Assembly (NCBI GenBank): GCA_003225055.1
Contig: QIAU01000172.1
Span: 1-36,156, forward strand
Origin: Acidobacteriota bacterium
Lineage (GTDB): Bacteria > Acidobacteriota > Terriglobia > Terriglobales > Acidobacteriaceae
Direction of reading: 5' to 3'
DNA length: 36,156 nt
Shown here piece by piece: positions 7,044-14,774 of the stretch. Under the pieces are notes generated by a model. It was not told the DNA's origin. It did not search any database and was given only the letters and a program-made list of their open reading frames with translations. Position numbers and translations under genes: made by a program. Numbering within the stretch: position 1 is the first letter of the stretch; the number at the start of each line of letters is the position of its first letter.

Positions 7044-8714
7044 TTACCCGGCATGTTCTAGATCCACGTGCTCGGGTCTTAGACCGATCGTTTGCAGCAG
7101 CCTATTGGTCTTGTTGATGTAGTCCTCGACTGCCTGCTGCATTTGCGTTCGAGACCAATCCAGTTCCTGCGCAAGATACGAACCGACAACCGGCGCGGCC
7201 TTGATCGCAAGCCTCCAGTCGAAAAGCTGCAGGCCAATGCGCCGGGCTAGAATGTCCCCGATGGTCATGGCCATCTCCTGACGGATGCTGTAGACGATTT
7301 CTGCCTGGATGGGAGCCAGACCTTCGACCAGAGGCGAGGCGAGGTGAGAGTTCTGTTTTGCGAGATCAAGAATCTTTTTGGCGCCAGCGCCAAATTTTTC
7401 CGAAAGATGTCGAGTGGTACCTGGTGAAACGCGATATCCAGTCGCCAAAGCCTCCCCGAAGCCAGGTGTCCAGCCTTGGGAACCGCTGAGTGGATGATGG
7501 CGCGTTATGCACTTTGCTACCGAGCCTCCAAGGTACTGCTGAACAGCGTTCGTCGCGTCTTCAGCCATCGCGCGATAGGTGGTCCACTTGCCTCCAAGCA
7601 CGCTTATGAGTCCAGTGCCCTTGTCGAGTTCGACCTCATGATCGCGGATCAGCTTTTTGGTGTTGCGCGCCCCAGCGGAACTTACCAGTGGCCGTAGGCC
7701 CGCAAATCCACTGACGATCTGGTCCGTTGTGAGCGGCTTAGCAAGATAACGGTTTAGGTGCCGAAGCAAGTACTCCGCTTCCTCGCGCTTGACAACCATC
7801 TCATCCTGGAGAGTTGCTTCGTCGTCTGTCGTACCCACTAGAAGTCTGTCCAGCCACGGAATGGCGAAGATAACTCGTCCGTCATCGGTCTTTGGGATGA
7901 GCAGCGCGTCGCCGTTGCAAAACCCCTCAACCGGAAGAAGGATATGGACCCCCTTGGTTGGCCGCAGCCTTTGCTCGATGCCAGGCGAGGCAAGTTGGCG
8001 AATGCTGTCGGAAAATGGTCCAGTAGCGTTGACGAATGCTCGAGCACGCACGGTGAGGCGCCGATGGGAGATTCGGTCCTGTACCTGCGCCGCCATGAGC
8101 CTGCCGTCTGAAGCTTTTTCAAATCCCACGATGCGTGCATAGTTGAGCGCCTCACCGCCGCATTCCGTCAAGGTTTGAATGAGCGCTATGTCGTACCGGG
8201 CGTCGTCGAACTGGCCGTCGGCGTACGCGACGCTCCCGACCAGACCTTCGGGCTTGAGCGCGGGGATCCGCCTGATTGATTCTTCGCGAGAAACATATCG
8301 GCTGGGAAAGAGCAGGCTCTTGCCCGAAATCCAGTCATATAGCTTCATTCCTATCCGGTAATACAAAACCTCGTAGTTGCTGAAGCATGGAACCAGGAGT
8401 TCTAGCGGCTTGGCGAGGTACGGAGCATTGTGCAGCATGAGCTTGCGCTCACGCAGAGCTCGTCTTACGACATGATACTGACCTACGTCCAACTCAGCGA
8501 TCGCCTGCCGCAGGTACCGCACGCCTCCGTGGACGAGTTTGGTGGAGGCGCTAGAAGTCGCGGAGGCGAAGTCCCCCGCGTCAAACAGGACTGTCTTTAG
8601 GCCACGCAGCTGTGCATCCAAGGCGCAGCCTGCCCCTGTAGCGCCTCCGCCAATGACACATACGTCGAATGTTTCACTTTCAATTCTTGACAGCGCGATG
8701 GAGCGAGTTCTCAT
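7044..8714 (-). CDS. glpD: Aerobic glycerol-3-phosphate dehydrogenase (FAD)
   Basis: 556 residues. The FAD-binding Rossmann motif is near the N-terminus (VCVIGGGATGAGCALDA), followed by SSASTKLVHGGVRYLRQ, typical for GlpD/GlpA-type enzymes. The oxidase core (FVNATGPFSDSIR, LVGTTDDE, GFAGLRPLV, GGKWTTYR) and the C-terminal domain are present. It oxidises glycerol-3-phosphate to dihydroxyacetone phosphate at the inner membrane and passes electrons to quinones. The start MRTRSIALSRIESETFDV is 33 bp after the reconstructed end of the porin gene. With GlpK and GlpF it forms a complete glycerol uptake and oxidation route. Confidence 0.96.
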   Translation of the reverse strand: MRTRSIALSRIESETFDVCVIGGGATGAGCALDAQLRGLKTVLFDAGDFASATSSASTKLVHGGVRYLRQAIAELDVGQYHVVRRALRERKLMLHNAPYLAKPLELLVPCFSNYEVLYYRIGMKLYDWISGKSLLFPSRYVSREESIRRIPALKPEGLVGSVAYADGQFDDARYDIALIQTLTECGGEALNYARIVGFEKASDGRLMAAQVQDRISHRRLTVRARAFVNATGPFSDSIRQLASPGIEQRLRPTKGVHILLPVEGFCNGDALLIPKTDDGRVIFAIPWLDRLLVGTTDDEATLQDEMVVKREEAEYLLRHLNRYLAKPLTTDQIVSGFAGLRPLVSSAGARNTKKLIRDHEVELDKGTGLISVLGGKWTTYRAMAEDATNAVQQYLGGSVAKCITRHHPLSGSQGWTPGFGEALATGYRVSPGTTRHLSEKFGAGAKKILDLAKQNSHLASPLVEGLAPIQAEIVYSIRQEMAMTIGDILARRIGLQLFDWRLAIKAAPVVGSYLAQELDWSRTQMQQAVEDYINKTNRLLQTIGLRPEHVDLEHAG

Positions 8715-8747
8715 AAGGGTTTGTCCGCTCGCTTGCAGGTATGCATC

Positions 8748-10237
8748 TCAGAACCCGATCACGTTCCGAAAACCAAGGGCAACTGCGTTCCCTTGACGCC
8801 GAGCACCTAGATCCACCCAGTACTGAACCACCGGCTGCACCGTCAACCAGGGAGTCGCCTGCGCGCGATAGCTCTGAAGTCGAACGCCGTTTCCCCCTTG
8901 CCGATGTTCACTCCTTGAAGGGCCTGCACCCGCCGAAACTCATCGCTCACCCGGTTGTATACGAACCCAAGAGCCGCGGCGTCGTCGCCACGGTTCGGAA
9001 TCAGACCGTTGTAGCCGAAACCTCCGGTAATCTCAGAGTTGACCTGATTGACGTCGTCAGGACTCCAATCGAATCCGAAGTGCACATCTAAACCGCGCTT
9101 CGAGCCAGCCTCTGCGCGATACACCGCCTGGTCAGCCATGCCATAGACCAGATAGTTGCCGACCCCGACTTCCTGGTTACGCAAATCCTTAAACTCTCCG
9201 TGATTGTAAAGTGAGCCGAACTTGTAGAGACCCGGGTAGTTCTTCTCATCCTTTGGCGCCGGCTTGATCCGACCGGGAAGGGGCGCATAGGCTCCTTGGG
9301 AAAGCTCGGGCGAGTCGACAACAAAACCGACTTCTGAGGCTTCTACCGGCGTGTTGAAGATGTCGAAGTGGACACCCGTTGCGTCATCGAACGGGTTTCG
9401 ATTTCCCGAGAAAATCGCGGTCCTAAAGTTAAAATTGTGCGTTGGCCACACGCGGACTTCTGCTGCTGGAACTCCGGCAGGATCAAACGGGGAGAAAACG
9501 GCGCTGAACTCGTTCCCAAAGGCAAAGCCAAGCGGTTCCAGCAGGTGCTCTTCAAGGTTTTGCTGCCCCCCATAGTTGTCTTGGGCGCCCCACTGGCCAA
9601 GCTTCAAGAACAGCCTGTTGTCGAAGAGCGCCTGCTCGAACCAGAACGCATCCAACCGGGCCGTCTGCTTGCTAGCAAGGCTGCTAGGGTTGGCAATGCT
9701 GCCCAGAGTTTGGCCGCCGACGTTTACTCCCCCCTGCCAAGGGCCGGTGGCGAAAAAACTGAGGCCCTTGAGCGGAGTAAACTTTCCGAAATCGATTAGC
9801 AGGTTGCCGCGGGTGCGTTCCCATCCATTGCCTCCATTGACGCTACGCGGAGTGTGCACGGTGCCTATGAAGTCGGCGCTGTACATAAGCTGAAGAGTGA
9901 CCCCCTTATCTTCTATCTTCTATCTTCTATCTTCTATCTTCTATCTTCTATCTTCTATCTTCTATCTTCTATCTTCCATCTTCTATCTTCCATCTTCCGT
10001 CTTCGTCCGGAAGCCGCCCCAATCACCGGTGAAGTGTTTCTGAGTTCCAAGTTTTTCGAGACTGGATCGGGGCGCATCCGAGTCACCCTTCGAGTCTGCG
10101 TCTTGCCCCAAGGCCAAGACAGACACGCAGAGCAGGGAAAGCAGCAGGAATCCAAGCAAGTGCCTGGCGCGATGGGGACAAACTCCTGGGTCCTTAAATG
10201 ACCTATGCGCCTTGGTGTGCACCGTGTGTTCCGTCAT
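8748..10237 (-). pseudogene. OprB-type carbohydrate porin, interrupted by a heptanucleotide array and a 3' frameshift
   Basis: ATG 10237 has an AGGAG ribosome site and opens MTEHTVHTKAHRSFKD followed by a hydrophobic signal segment (LLGFLLLSLLCVSVLALG) and the OprB hallmark HFTGDWGGFRTK. There a 7-bp repeat array (9908-9998) brings in stop codons. Behind it, in the same frame, the protein resumes: KGVTLQLMYSADFIG, then long beta-barrel sequence to about 8875, where one base is gained or lost. The true C-terminus is in the next frame: SYRAQATPWLTVQPVVQYWV and finally VALGFRNVIGF, ending with the Phe typical of outer-membrane proteins (stop 8748-8750). OprB porins admit sugars through the outer membrane. 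The gene leads the glpDKF operon, 33 bp before glpD, suggesting a former role in glycerol or sugar uptake. Confidence 0.85.
9908..9998. repeat. 13-copy heptanucleotide tandem array inside the porin gene
   Basis: Plus-strand unit ATCTTCT: nine perfect copies (9908-9970), then ATCTTCC, ATCTTCT, ATCTTCC, ATCTTCC. A degenerate GTCTTCG follows. In the porin's direction the unit reads AGAAGAT or GGAAGAT. AGAAGAT copies give an in-frame TAG every 21 bp, whereas GGAAGAT copies give TGG. The first and last GAAGAT are 84 bp apart (12 units, 28 codons), so reading frames on either side agree. Array expansion from a single GAAGAT seed (Glu-Asp before KGVT) explains the arrangement. Confidence 0.95.
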
Positions 10238-10267
10238 GCCATTTCTCCTCTCCAGCGTATTTGCAGG

Positions 10268-10310
10268 AAAAAAGCCCAAGACGGGCGCACTTATAGCGTT
10301 CGTCTTGGGC
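10268..10310 (-). terminator. Intrinsic terminator (or leader attenuator) before the porin-glp operon
   Basis: GCCCAAGACG (10274-10283) and CGTCTTGGGC (10301-10310) form a perfect 10-bp stem with a 17-base loop; on the minus strand the stem is followed by six T (10273-10268). It ends only about 30 bases before the porin ATG at 10237. It can be the terminator of whatever gene lay upstream, or a conditional terminator in the leader of the glycerol operon. I recognise no riboswitch class upstream of it. Confidence 0.75.
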
Positions 10311-10363
10311 GGTTTCTCTAGCCTCTCTACCCGTGCGACGGCCTGCATACTACCTGGCGCGAC

Positions 10364-10375
10364 AGAAATATTTCT
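10364..10375. promoter_or_regulatory. 12-bp perfect palindrome upstream of the porin-glp leader
   Basis: AGAAATATTTCT is a perfect palindrome in AT-rich sequence, upstream of the terminator hairpin. It could be an operator or part of a promoter region of the glycerol operon. No convincing -35/-10 pair could be placed with it, so the function is open. Confidence 0.3.
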
Positions 10376-10731
10376 AACAATTCTTAGTTCGGATTCGCTC
10401 ATGTGACCCAGAACTTAGAATCGCTGACTGAAATGGATCGCACACCCTGGGGGAACCAGATCTTCGATCTCACGCGCGGTCCGCACCAGTCTCCAACAAG
10501 TACCGGCAGCTCCAGGCCAACTACCTGTAACTCGCTAACAATTAACGGCGCCACGACTGCTGGGAGCACCTCAAGCACCTCCGGCACAAAATGCTCGAGG
10601 GCGCGGCGAGCTCTTCAAGGCAGCCGAATCGAGCAGGAACGTGCGTTCGATGGAGAAAAGTCCTTGGGCGCGTGCGGCTCCGAGCCGCTCGGAATGCGTC
10701 GAACTAAGCCCTGCACTCTTCGCCTGGCCGG

Positions 10732-11055
10732 TTACGAAACAGTGACAGGTTCGCGGGCAAAACCTGCGACGAGATCGTGATTGACGATAGGCACCTTGCC
10801 ATTCGACACAACTTGTTCGGTCATTGCCGGGATATTCTCGGGAGTTCCGCACCAAAGATCCGCACCAAAAAAAGACAATCTTGCCCGGTGCCGACAGCGC
10901 CGCCATAAGCATTTCAAGCATCCGCACGGCCGGAATGATGGGCCGTCTCGTCCAGAAGCTGGAACGGCTTTTCTGAACCACGACCAGTTCACGCTGCGCC
11001 GGGTGTACGTCTGCTCTGTGCTGCCAACACCGTGGTGCTGTTCTATTGAACCCAT
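10732..11055 (-). CDS. Unrecognised small open frame, probably a decayed gene
   Basis: From ATG 11055, behind a GAGGA ribosome site, 107 codons read MGSIEQHHGVGSTEQT at the start and GADLWCGTPENIPAMTEQVV then GKVPIVNHDLVAGFARE near the end. The last 45 residues look like genuine protein, while residues 20-55 are Arg/Cys-rich and look out of frame; a second frame over that part gives AVRMLEMLMAALSAPGKIVF, which fits better. I therefore suspect one or two frameshifts in an older gene. A faint likeness of the DLWCGTPEN ... GKVPIVN pattern to EIIA-mannose PTS domains is too weak to name it. The region 10403-10730 beyond it holds nothing I can assign. Confidence 0.3.
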   Translation of the reverse strand: MGSIEQHHGVGSTEQTYTRRSVNWSWFRKAVPASGRDGPSFRPCGCLKCLWRRCRHRARLSFFGADLWCGTPENIPAMTEQVVSNGKVPIVNHDLVAGFAREPVTVS

Positions 11056-11096
11056 AAATTTCCTCATTTTGTGAACCCATAAAATTTCCTCATTTT
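11048..11096. repeat. Tandem duplication (about 24 bp) containing ribosome site and ATG
   Basis: GAACCCATAAATTTCCTCATT and the almost identical GAACCCATAAAATTTCCTCA copy lie side by side (11048-11070 and 11073-11096), differing by one A. On the minus strand each copy reads GAGGAAATTTATGGGTTC or GAGGAAATTTTATGGGTTC, a ribosome site and start codon for the open frame starting at 11055. Confidence 0.85.
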
Positions 11097-11266
11097 CGAT
11101 GCATGGCGCGATGCTCAAGTTGACTTGCGAGCGGAGTGTGGCCGTTTGCTAGAGATTCAGTGATTCAGACTGGCAAGTACGGTGTTTACCCGATATTCCA
11201 TTTGACGTCACTTACTCGAATGAAAGTGAGCCGACCTCCAAGACAAAATTCAGTGGAAGGCGGAAC

Positions 11267-11410
11267 CTGAGGTGTACCCTCCTCGCTCACCGTCAGCTTC
11301 CCCTTTTCCAGCACGCCCGCCCTCAGCCATCTCTGAATGAGCCGCACGACGCGCCAGTTCCCAATCCGGTGCTCGACAACTTGACCAGCCAGTTCTGCGA
11401 CAAAGTGTGA
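11267..11410 (-). pseudogene. Group II intron reverse transcriptase/maturase fragment
   Basis: The minus strand encodes FVAELAGQVVEHRIGNWRVV followed by RLIQRWLRAGVLEKGK and SEEGTPQ. This is the palm region of group II intron-encoded reverse transcriptases (consensus MLEHRIGDRRILRLIRKWL ... EEGTPQG), just before the catalytic YADD block. After GTPQ the frame is lost and the following sequence is degenerate; upstream domains are missing as well. No intron RNA domain V was recognised nearby. It is a scrap of about 48 codons left from an inactivated intron. Confidence 0.7.
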
Positions 11411-11479
11411 ACGACCCCACGACACTACCCACCACAAAGACTTGCGAGAGCATGTCACTATCACTCGCTCGCACCATCC

Positions 11480-11716
11480 GTTTGACTGGGAGGGCATTGG
11501 CTGTCTTTGGGCGATGGCGTTACCAGGGCAAGTTACATCTGATCGTAATTTTGCCGAATGGAAGTCGCTCTCTGATGCCTACCGAGTGGACTGATTTCGA
11601 TTCTTGCGCACTCTGTTCGCCTGCTGAATCGACACAGAACACTAATCTCGGTTCCGTTAAAGACTTGCTTCGCGCGCGTTGTCGTAGACGCTCTCCTCAA
11701 CCGCCGCTCCACATAG
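11480..11716 (+). pseudogene. DUF5372-like fragment at the head of a degenerate recombinase module
   Basis: The plus strand reads ALAVFGRWRYQGKLHLIVIL, PNGSRSLMPTEWTDF, then after a frame change VVVDALLNRRST ending in TAG at 11714. The pattern (short beta-rich domain ending in PxEWTDF, then a short helical tail) is what I remember from DUF5372-like proteins that precede small proteins and tyrosine recombinases in soil bacteria. The assignment rests on memory of that arrangement and on the neighbours to the right; it could be chance. Confidence 0.3.
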
Positions 11717-11758
11717 GTGGCGAGGCGGCGAAAAATCTGTCCGCGAGGAGAGCGCACA

Positions 11759-11917
11759 TTGCAGCGCAATCTGAACTTTCTCGACATCCCCATTCCGGAA
11801 ACCCAAGCGTGGGAAACGCTGGAGAACGAGCACAGAACGGTGGTGAGCGAAGTTCTGGCGCGACTGATCGCCAAGGCAACACCGGCCGATCCAAGACCGC
11901 AGGAAGACCATGATTGA
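11759..11917 (+). CDS. Small helical protein of a recombinase module
   Basis: A 52-codon gene beginning with TTG at 11759, with GAGGAGAG as ribosome site six bases upstream. It reads MQRNLNFLDIPIPETQAWET and LARLIAKA, an acidic, helical small protein of unknown function. Its TGA overlaps by eight bases the ATG (11910) of the recombinase relic that follows, the classic coupling of two genes of one mobile module. The frame itself is intact, although its partner is destroyed, so it probably no longer serves a purpose. Confidence 0.5.
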   Translation: MQRNLNFLDIPIPETQAWETLENEHRTVVSEVLARLIAKATPADPRPQEDHD

Positions 11918-12291
11918 TATCGCCAAAGTAAAGTCCTGGCGCGAAGAATGGCAGGCGGGGCGTCCTGGATTTTCCCAGCTCCGCGCAAGCCAGGCCAGCA
12001 CATCGGCCGATTGAATAATGCACACGACGCTATCTGCGAGAGAGCTGAGCTCGCATTCGTTCTCTATGTTTGCGCCACACCTTCGCAACGCACATGGCCG
12101 AAGCCGGCATTGACCTGGCGACGCTGGCAGCCATCCTTGGACACGGCTCAATACGGATCGTGCAGCGCTACGTGCATCCGACGGCCGATCACAAGCGCGT
12201 GGCGATGCTGAAGTATGCGGAAACGATGAGGCGGCTCGAGCTCGCAACCCTGCAGTTCGCTTTGCAAGAGAACAACGGGAGAGTCAATTGA
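11910..12291 (+). pseudogene. Tyrosine recombinase with its central part deleted
   Basis: The N-terminal scrap MIDIAKVKSWREEWQAGRPG continues to a stop at 12014. From about 12067 the catalytic C-terminus follows in another frame: LRHTFATHMAEAGIDLATLA, then AILGHGSIRIVQRYVH with the active-site Tyr in RYVH, then a helical tail ending QENNGRVN. The segments containing the first catalytic Arg and the His of HxxR are gone, so the enzyme is dead. Roughly 200 residues are missing between the two pieces. It belongs with the small overlapping gene before it and perhaps the DUF5372-like fragment, forming a degenerate integration module beside the tRNA genes. Confidence 0.75.
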
Positions 12292-12422
12292 AAGTCGAGC
12301 CAACTTAACTTTGGGCCAACTCGGACCGCAATTCAGGGCGATTGTCCGCAAATCAGCGCAACGAACGCAAAGGAAGGAAGCGAGCTAAATGCAATGGGCG
12401 GAACGCAATGCGAAGAAAAGGT

Positions 12423-12497
12423 TGGAGGCGCGGGTCGGAATCGAACCGACGTATAAAGGTTTTGCAGACCTCTCCCTTACCACTTGGGTACCGCGCC
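12423..12497 (-). tRNA. tRNA-Cys (anticodon GCA)
   Basis: On the minus strand acceptor GGCGCGG pairs with CCGCGCC; the anticodon loop CTGCAAA carries GCA; the T-arm contains GGTTCGATTCC. Discriminator T and an encoded CCA (plus-strand TGG 12423-12425) are present. The cloverleaf appears complete. Confidence 0.93.
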
Positions 12498-12560
12498 CTG
12501 TACCTAAATTAGCGTCACACACTTAAAAAGTCCACTGCGCAGAGTTAAACCAGTTAAACC

Positions 12561-12580
12561 GAAGTTCCAGATGGAACTTC
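12561..12580. repeat. Palindrome between the two tRNA genes, copy 1
   Basis: GAAGTTCCA-GA-TGGAACTTC, nine-base arms and a two-base centre, flanked by TTAAACC on both sides. It lies upstream of tRNA-Cys. A related palindrome occurs at 12675-12691 and a single half-site (AAGTTCCAG) near 12616. Confidence 0.85.
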
Positions 12581-12636
12581 GGGTTAAACCTCGCCGGACG
12601 GTCACCCAACAAGTTAAGTTCCAGTCGTTATCGGAG

Positions 12637-12666
12637 AAAAGCCCGCAAAAAAAATGCGGGCTTTTT
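12637..12666 (-). terminator. Intrinsic terminator behind tRNA-Gly
   Basis: AGCCCGCA and TGCGGGCT form a strong stem around an A-rich loop, with A and T runs on the two sides, so it can end transcription in either direction. Its position 44 bp after the 3' end of the minus-strand tRNA-Gly fits a terminator for that gene. Confidence 0.8.
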
Positions 12667-12674
12667 AGGCCGAA

Positions 12675-12691
12675 GTTCCAGATTCTGGAAC
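12675..12691. repeat. Palindrome between the two tRNA genes, copy 2
   Basis: GTTCCAG-ATT-CTGGAAC, seven-base arms. It shares the CCGAAGTTCCAGA core with the palindrome at 12561-12580 and lies 20 bp behind the 3' end of tRNA-Gly. Confidence 0.8.
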
Positions 12692-12707
12692 GCCGGTTTA
12701 GGGAATC

Positions 12708-12784
<77 letters not shown>

Positions 12785-12825
12785 TTATTCTCTCATTCTA
12801 CAGCACTTCCTCGTTTCACGCCAAT

Positions 12826-13450
12826 TCACTGGTCCCGCATTAGGTCCCGTTTTTCCGTACTCCCCTCTTCCCAGTCGCCTAGCGAGGTCCCGTTCGGCAG
12901 GGAACGCTCGATGAATTGCGCTTGAGCCTTTCTCGCCTTGGGGCTGTTGTGCACATAGTGCATCGTCATGTCCACATGCGACTGGCGAAGCATGCGCTGC
13001 ACAACCACCGGGTCCTGTCCGTTGTCGATCAGGAACGTCGAAAGACCGTGTCGCAGGTTGTGGAACCCGAACCGCGGACAACCTTCCGGGATCACTCCGG
13101 CAGCGACCGCTGCAGGTCGAATGTAGTCCTGCGCGATCATGCTGCCGAGCCGGGGTTGCTTGCCATGCAACTTGAAGGACGGGAACACAAAATCCGAGTC
13201 CGTGCTGTACGGAGTTTCCTGACGCCAGCCCTGCAACAGGGCCGCAATAGTCTCGTGCATCTCGACTGCCGCCTTGGAAGCCCGTGACTTTGGACGCCCG
13301 AGTTGGCCGTGAACCCAATCACGCCGGATGTTGATCTTCAGTTTCTTCCAATCAATATCCGACCACGTCAAGCCTAGTGCCTCCCCGATGCGAATCGCAG
13401 TAACCCCGCTACCAAGATCACGAGCACCCGTACCAAAGGTTCTGTGCCGC
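12826..13450 (-). pseudogene. Phage-type tyrosine integrase, catalytic domain only, frameshifted
   Basis: The main frame reads TAIRIGEALGLTWSDIDWKK (contains the first catalytic Arg), FGFHNLRHGLSTFLI (HxxR box), and MLRQSHVDMTMHYVH (late His and the nucleophilic Tyr), ending MRDQ. Upstream the sequence VLSGTEPLVRVLVILVAG is in another frame, so an indel lies near 13410. The N-terminal core-binding and arm-binding domains are missing. Such enzymes integrate genomic islands into tRNA genes, and this one lies next to tRNA-Gly, but in the unusual place (5' side of the tRNA), so the two may not be functionally linked. Confidence 0.8.
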
Positions 13451-13976
13451 TCAGAACAGACCCTTCCTCCTCCCGCTCAATCTCAGCTATAGAAGGGAAG
13501 GATAACTCTCCTTGTCTTTGGATTGGCCGGTTAACTGTCGGTCAGTCTAGAAGGCATTAGAAGGCATACATTCCCAGGTGATGGGCGCAGGTTGTGTGTC
13601 CGCAGTGGACCCGATCAGCTTGAAGACTCTGGCAATCAGCAAGGGGTCTGTTTCATCGCTAACTCGGATGATTTGATTCTAAGTTGTTACGGACACTTCG
13701 CCTTCATTTCTGCGCCGCCTCGGAGCAAAACCAGGCGCCGCCCCTTTTTGACCACCACTGGTTTCCTTCACTAACCTGCATTCACCAGAGTTCCGTTCGC
13801 AAGAGAAGCCAAATCAGAGACCTATCCGTTGTGCAGCCACAAAGTGATTGTGCACGCCTGGCTTAAGGCGCCGAATGGTGGTGTTCCCAGAATCTCAGCT
13901 CTCGGTTGATGGACGTTGATGCAAATCTTCATGTACAACCCTAAAAGGGTTATTTAAACTGCCGGAGGGGGCAGCG
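13451..13976. other. Stretch without a recognised gene
   Basis: I find no protein family, tRNA or strong repeat here. A small inverted repeat AACCCTAAAAGGGTT occurs shortly before the next gene (about 13937-13951), but has no T run and is probably not a terminator. The right end carries the ribosome site GGAGGGGG for the gene at 13977. Confidence 0.4.
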
Positions 13977-14774
13977 TTGTCTTCTTCGTCCATCAGAAAA
14001 CACGGGGGCACTGGCGCGGCGAGTGACCAGCCCGCGGTCCCCGAGCCTTCATTCGCCCAGCGAGCACGCACCTTAGTGTACTTGGGCCGCATCGGCAGCC
14101 TTTCGACCCTTTCGCGCAAGCAGCCCGGGTTCCCGTTCGGATCAGTGATGCCGTACGGGTTGGACGATCGCGGGCGGCCCATCTTCCTAATCAGCACGAT
14201 GGCCATGCATACTCAAAACCTCCAGGCAGATCCGCGCGCCAGCCTGCTAGTGACACAACCCGACCCTAGTGACGATCCGCTAGGCTCCTCCAGGGTGACG
14301 TTAATGGGAAATGTTCTGTCGATACCGGAACCGGAGCTGGCCGAGGCCCGCAAGCTCTACTTGTCACGTTACACCAACAGCAAATACTGGGTGGATTTTG
14401 AAGATTTCTCTTTTCACCGCATGGACGTCGTGGACGTTTACTACGTCGCCGGCTTCGGAGTGATGGGCTGGATATCTGCTTCTGAGTATAACCGTGCGCA
14501 ACCTGACCCTCTCGCTGACTCGATGGCCGAAATCATTCAGCACATGAACGCCGACCACCAGGATGCGCTTGTCCTGCTTGCCCGGACATTTGCGCACATT
14601 GAGTCGCAGGAAGCAACGATGACCGCGGTAGACCGCCTTGGCTTTCATGTGCGCTTGAAAACTCAGGATGGCATGAAAGGTGTCCGCATCGCATTCTTGC
14701 GGGAAGTGGGTAATCCGGCCGAAACCAGAGAAGCCTTGGTCGAGATGACGCAGGCGGCGCGCTCGGAGGTGTGA
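13977..14774 (+). CDS. HugZ-like FMN-binding split-barrel protein with DUF2470 domain
   Basis: 265 residues starting with TTG, supported by GGAGGGGGC just upstream. Residues about 25-170 form a pyridoxamine-phosphate-oxidase-like split barrel (ARTLVYLGRIGSLSTLS, then PYGLDDRGRPIFLISTMAMH, DPRASLLVTQ, RVTLMGNVL, YFVD-like YWVDFEDFSFHRMDV). The C-terminal 80 residues are DUF2470 (IIQHMNADHQDALVLLARTF ... GVRIAFLREVGNPAE). Proteins with this arrangement bind heme and take part in heme-iron use in Helicobacter and Campylobacter (HugZ), and occur widely in soil bacteria and plants without proven function. No heme-uptake gene is nearby. Intact, single gene. Confidence 0.85.
   Translation: MSSSSIRKHGGTGAASDQPAVPEPSFAQRARTLVYLGRIGSLSTLSRKQPGFPFGSVMPYGLDDRGRPIFLISTMAMHTQNLQADPRASLLVTQPDPSDDPLGSSRVTLMGNVLSIPEPELAEARKLYLSRYTNSKYWVDFEDFSFHRMDVVDVYYVAGFGVMGWISASEYNRAQPDPLADSMAEIIQHMNADHQDALVLLARTFAHIESQEATMTAVDRLGFHVRLKTQDGMKGVRIAFLREVGNPAETREALVEMTQAARSEV

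Noticed and set aside
9900-10010. CRISPR array
   Set aside because: Units are 7 bp in direct tandem with no spacers.
9955-10201. Open frames across the repeat array reading (K/M)EDRRWKIEDRR-type peptides
   Set aside because: They are only translations of the 7-bp repeat in other frames and have no start signals; the porin frame explains both flanks.
10403-10780. 125-residue plus-strand frame
   Set aside because: Low-complexity Thr/Ser composition, no ribosome site and no family resemblance; opposite a leader region and a possible relic.
10732-10900. EIIA-mannose (PTS/DhaM-like) domain
   Set aside because: Only a loose DLWCGTPEN ... GKVPIVN pattern; the phosphorylated His region is absent and DhaM proteins do not show this pattern.
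11657-12247. 196-residue minus-strand frame
   Set aside because: Arg/Ser/Cys-rich composition without motifs, opposite recognisable recombinase pieces on the plus strand.
13937-13951. AACCCTAAAAGGGTT as a terminator
   Set aside because: Five- to six-base stem, no T run, and directly upstream of a gene in a region without a recognised upstream gene.
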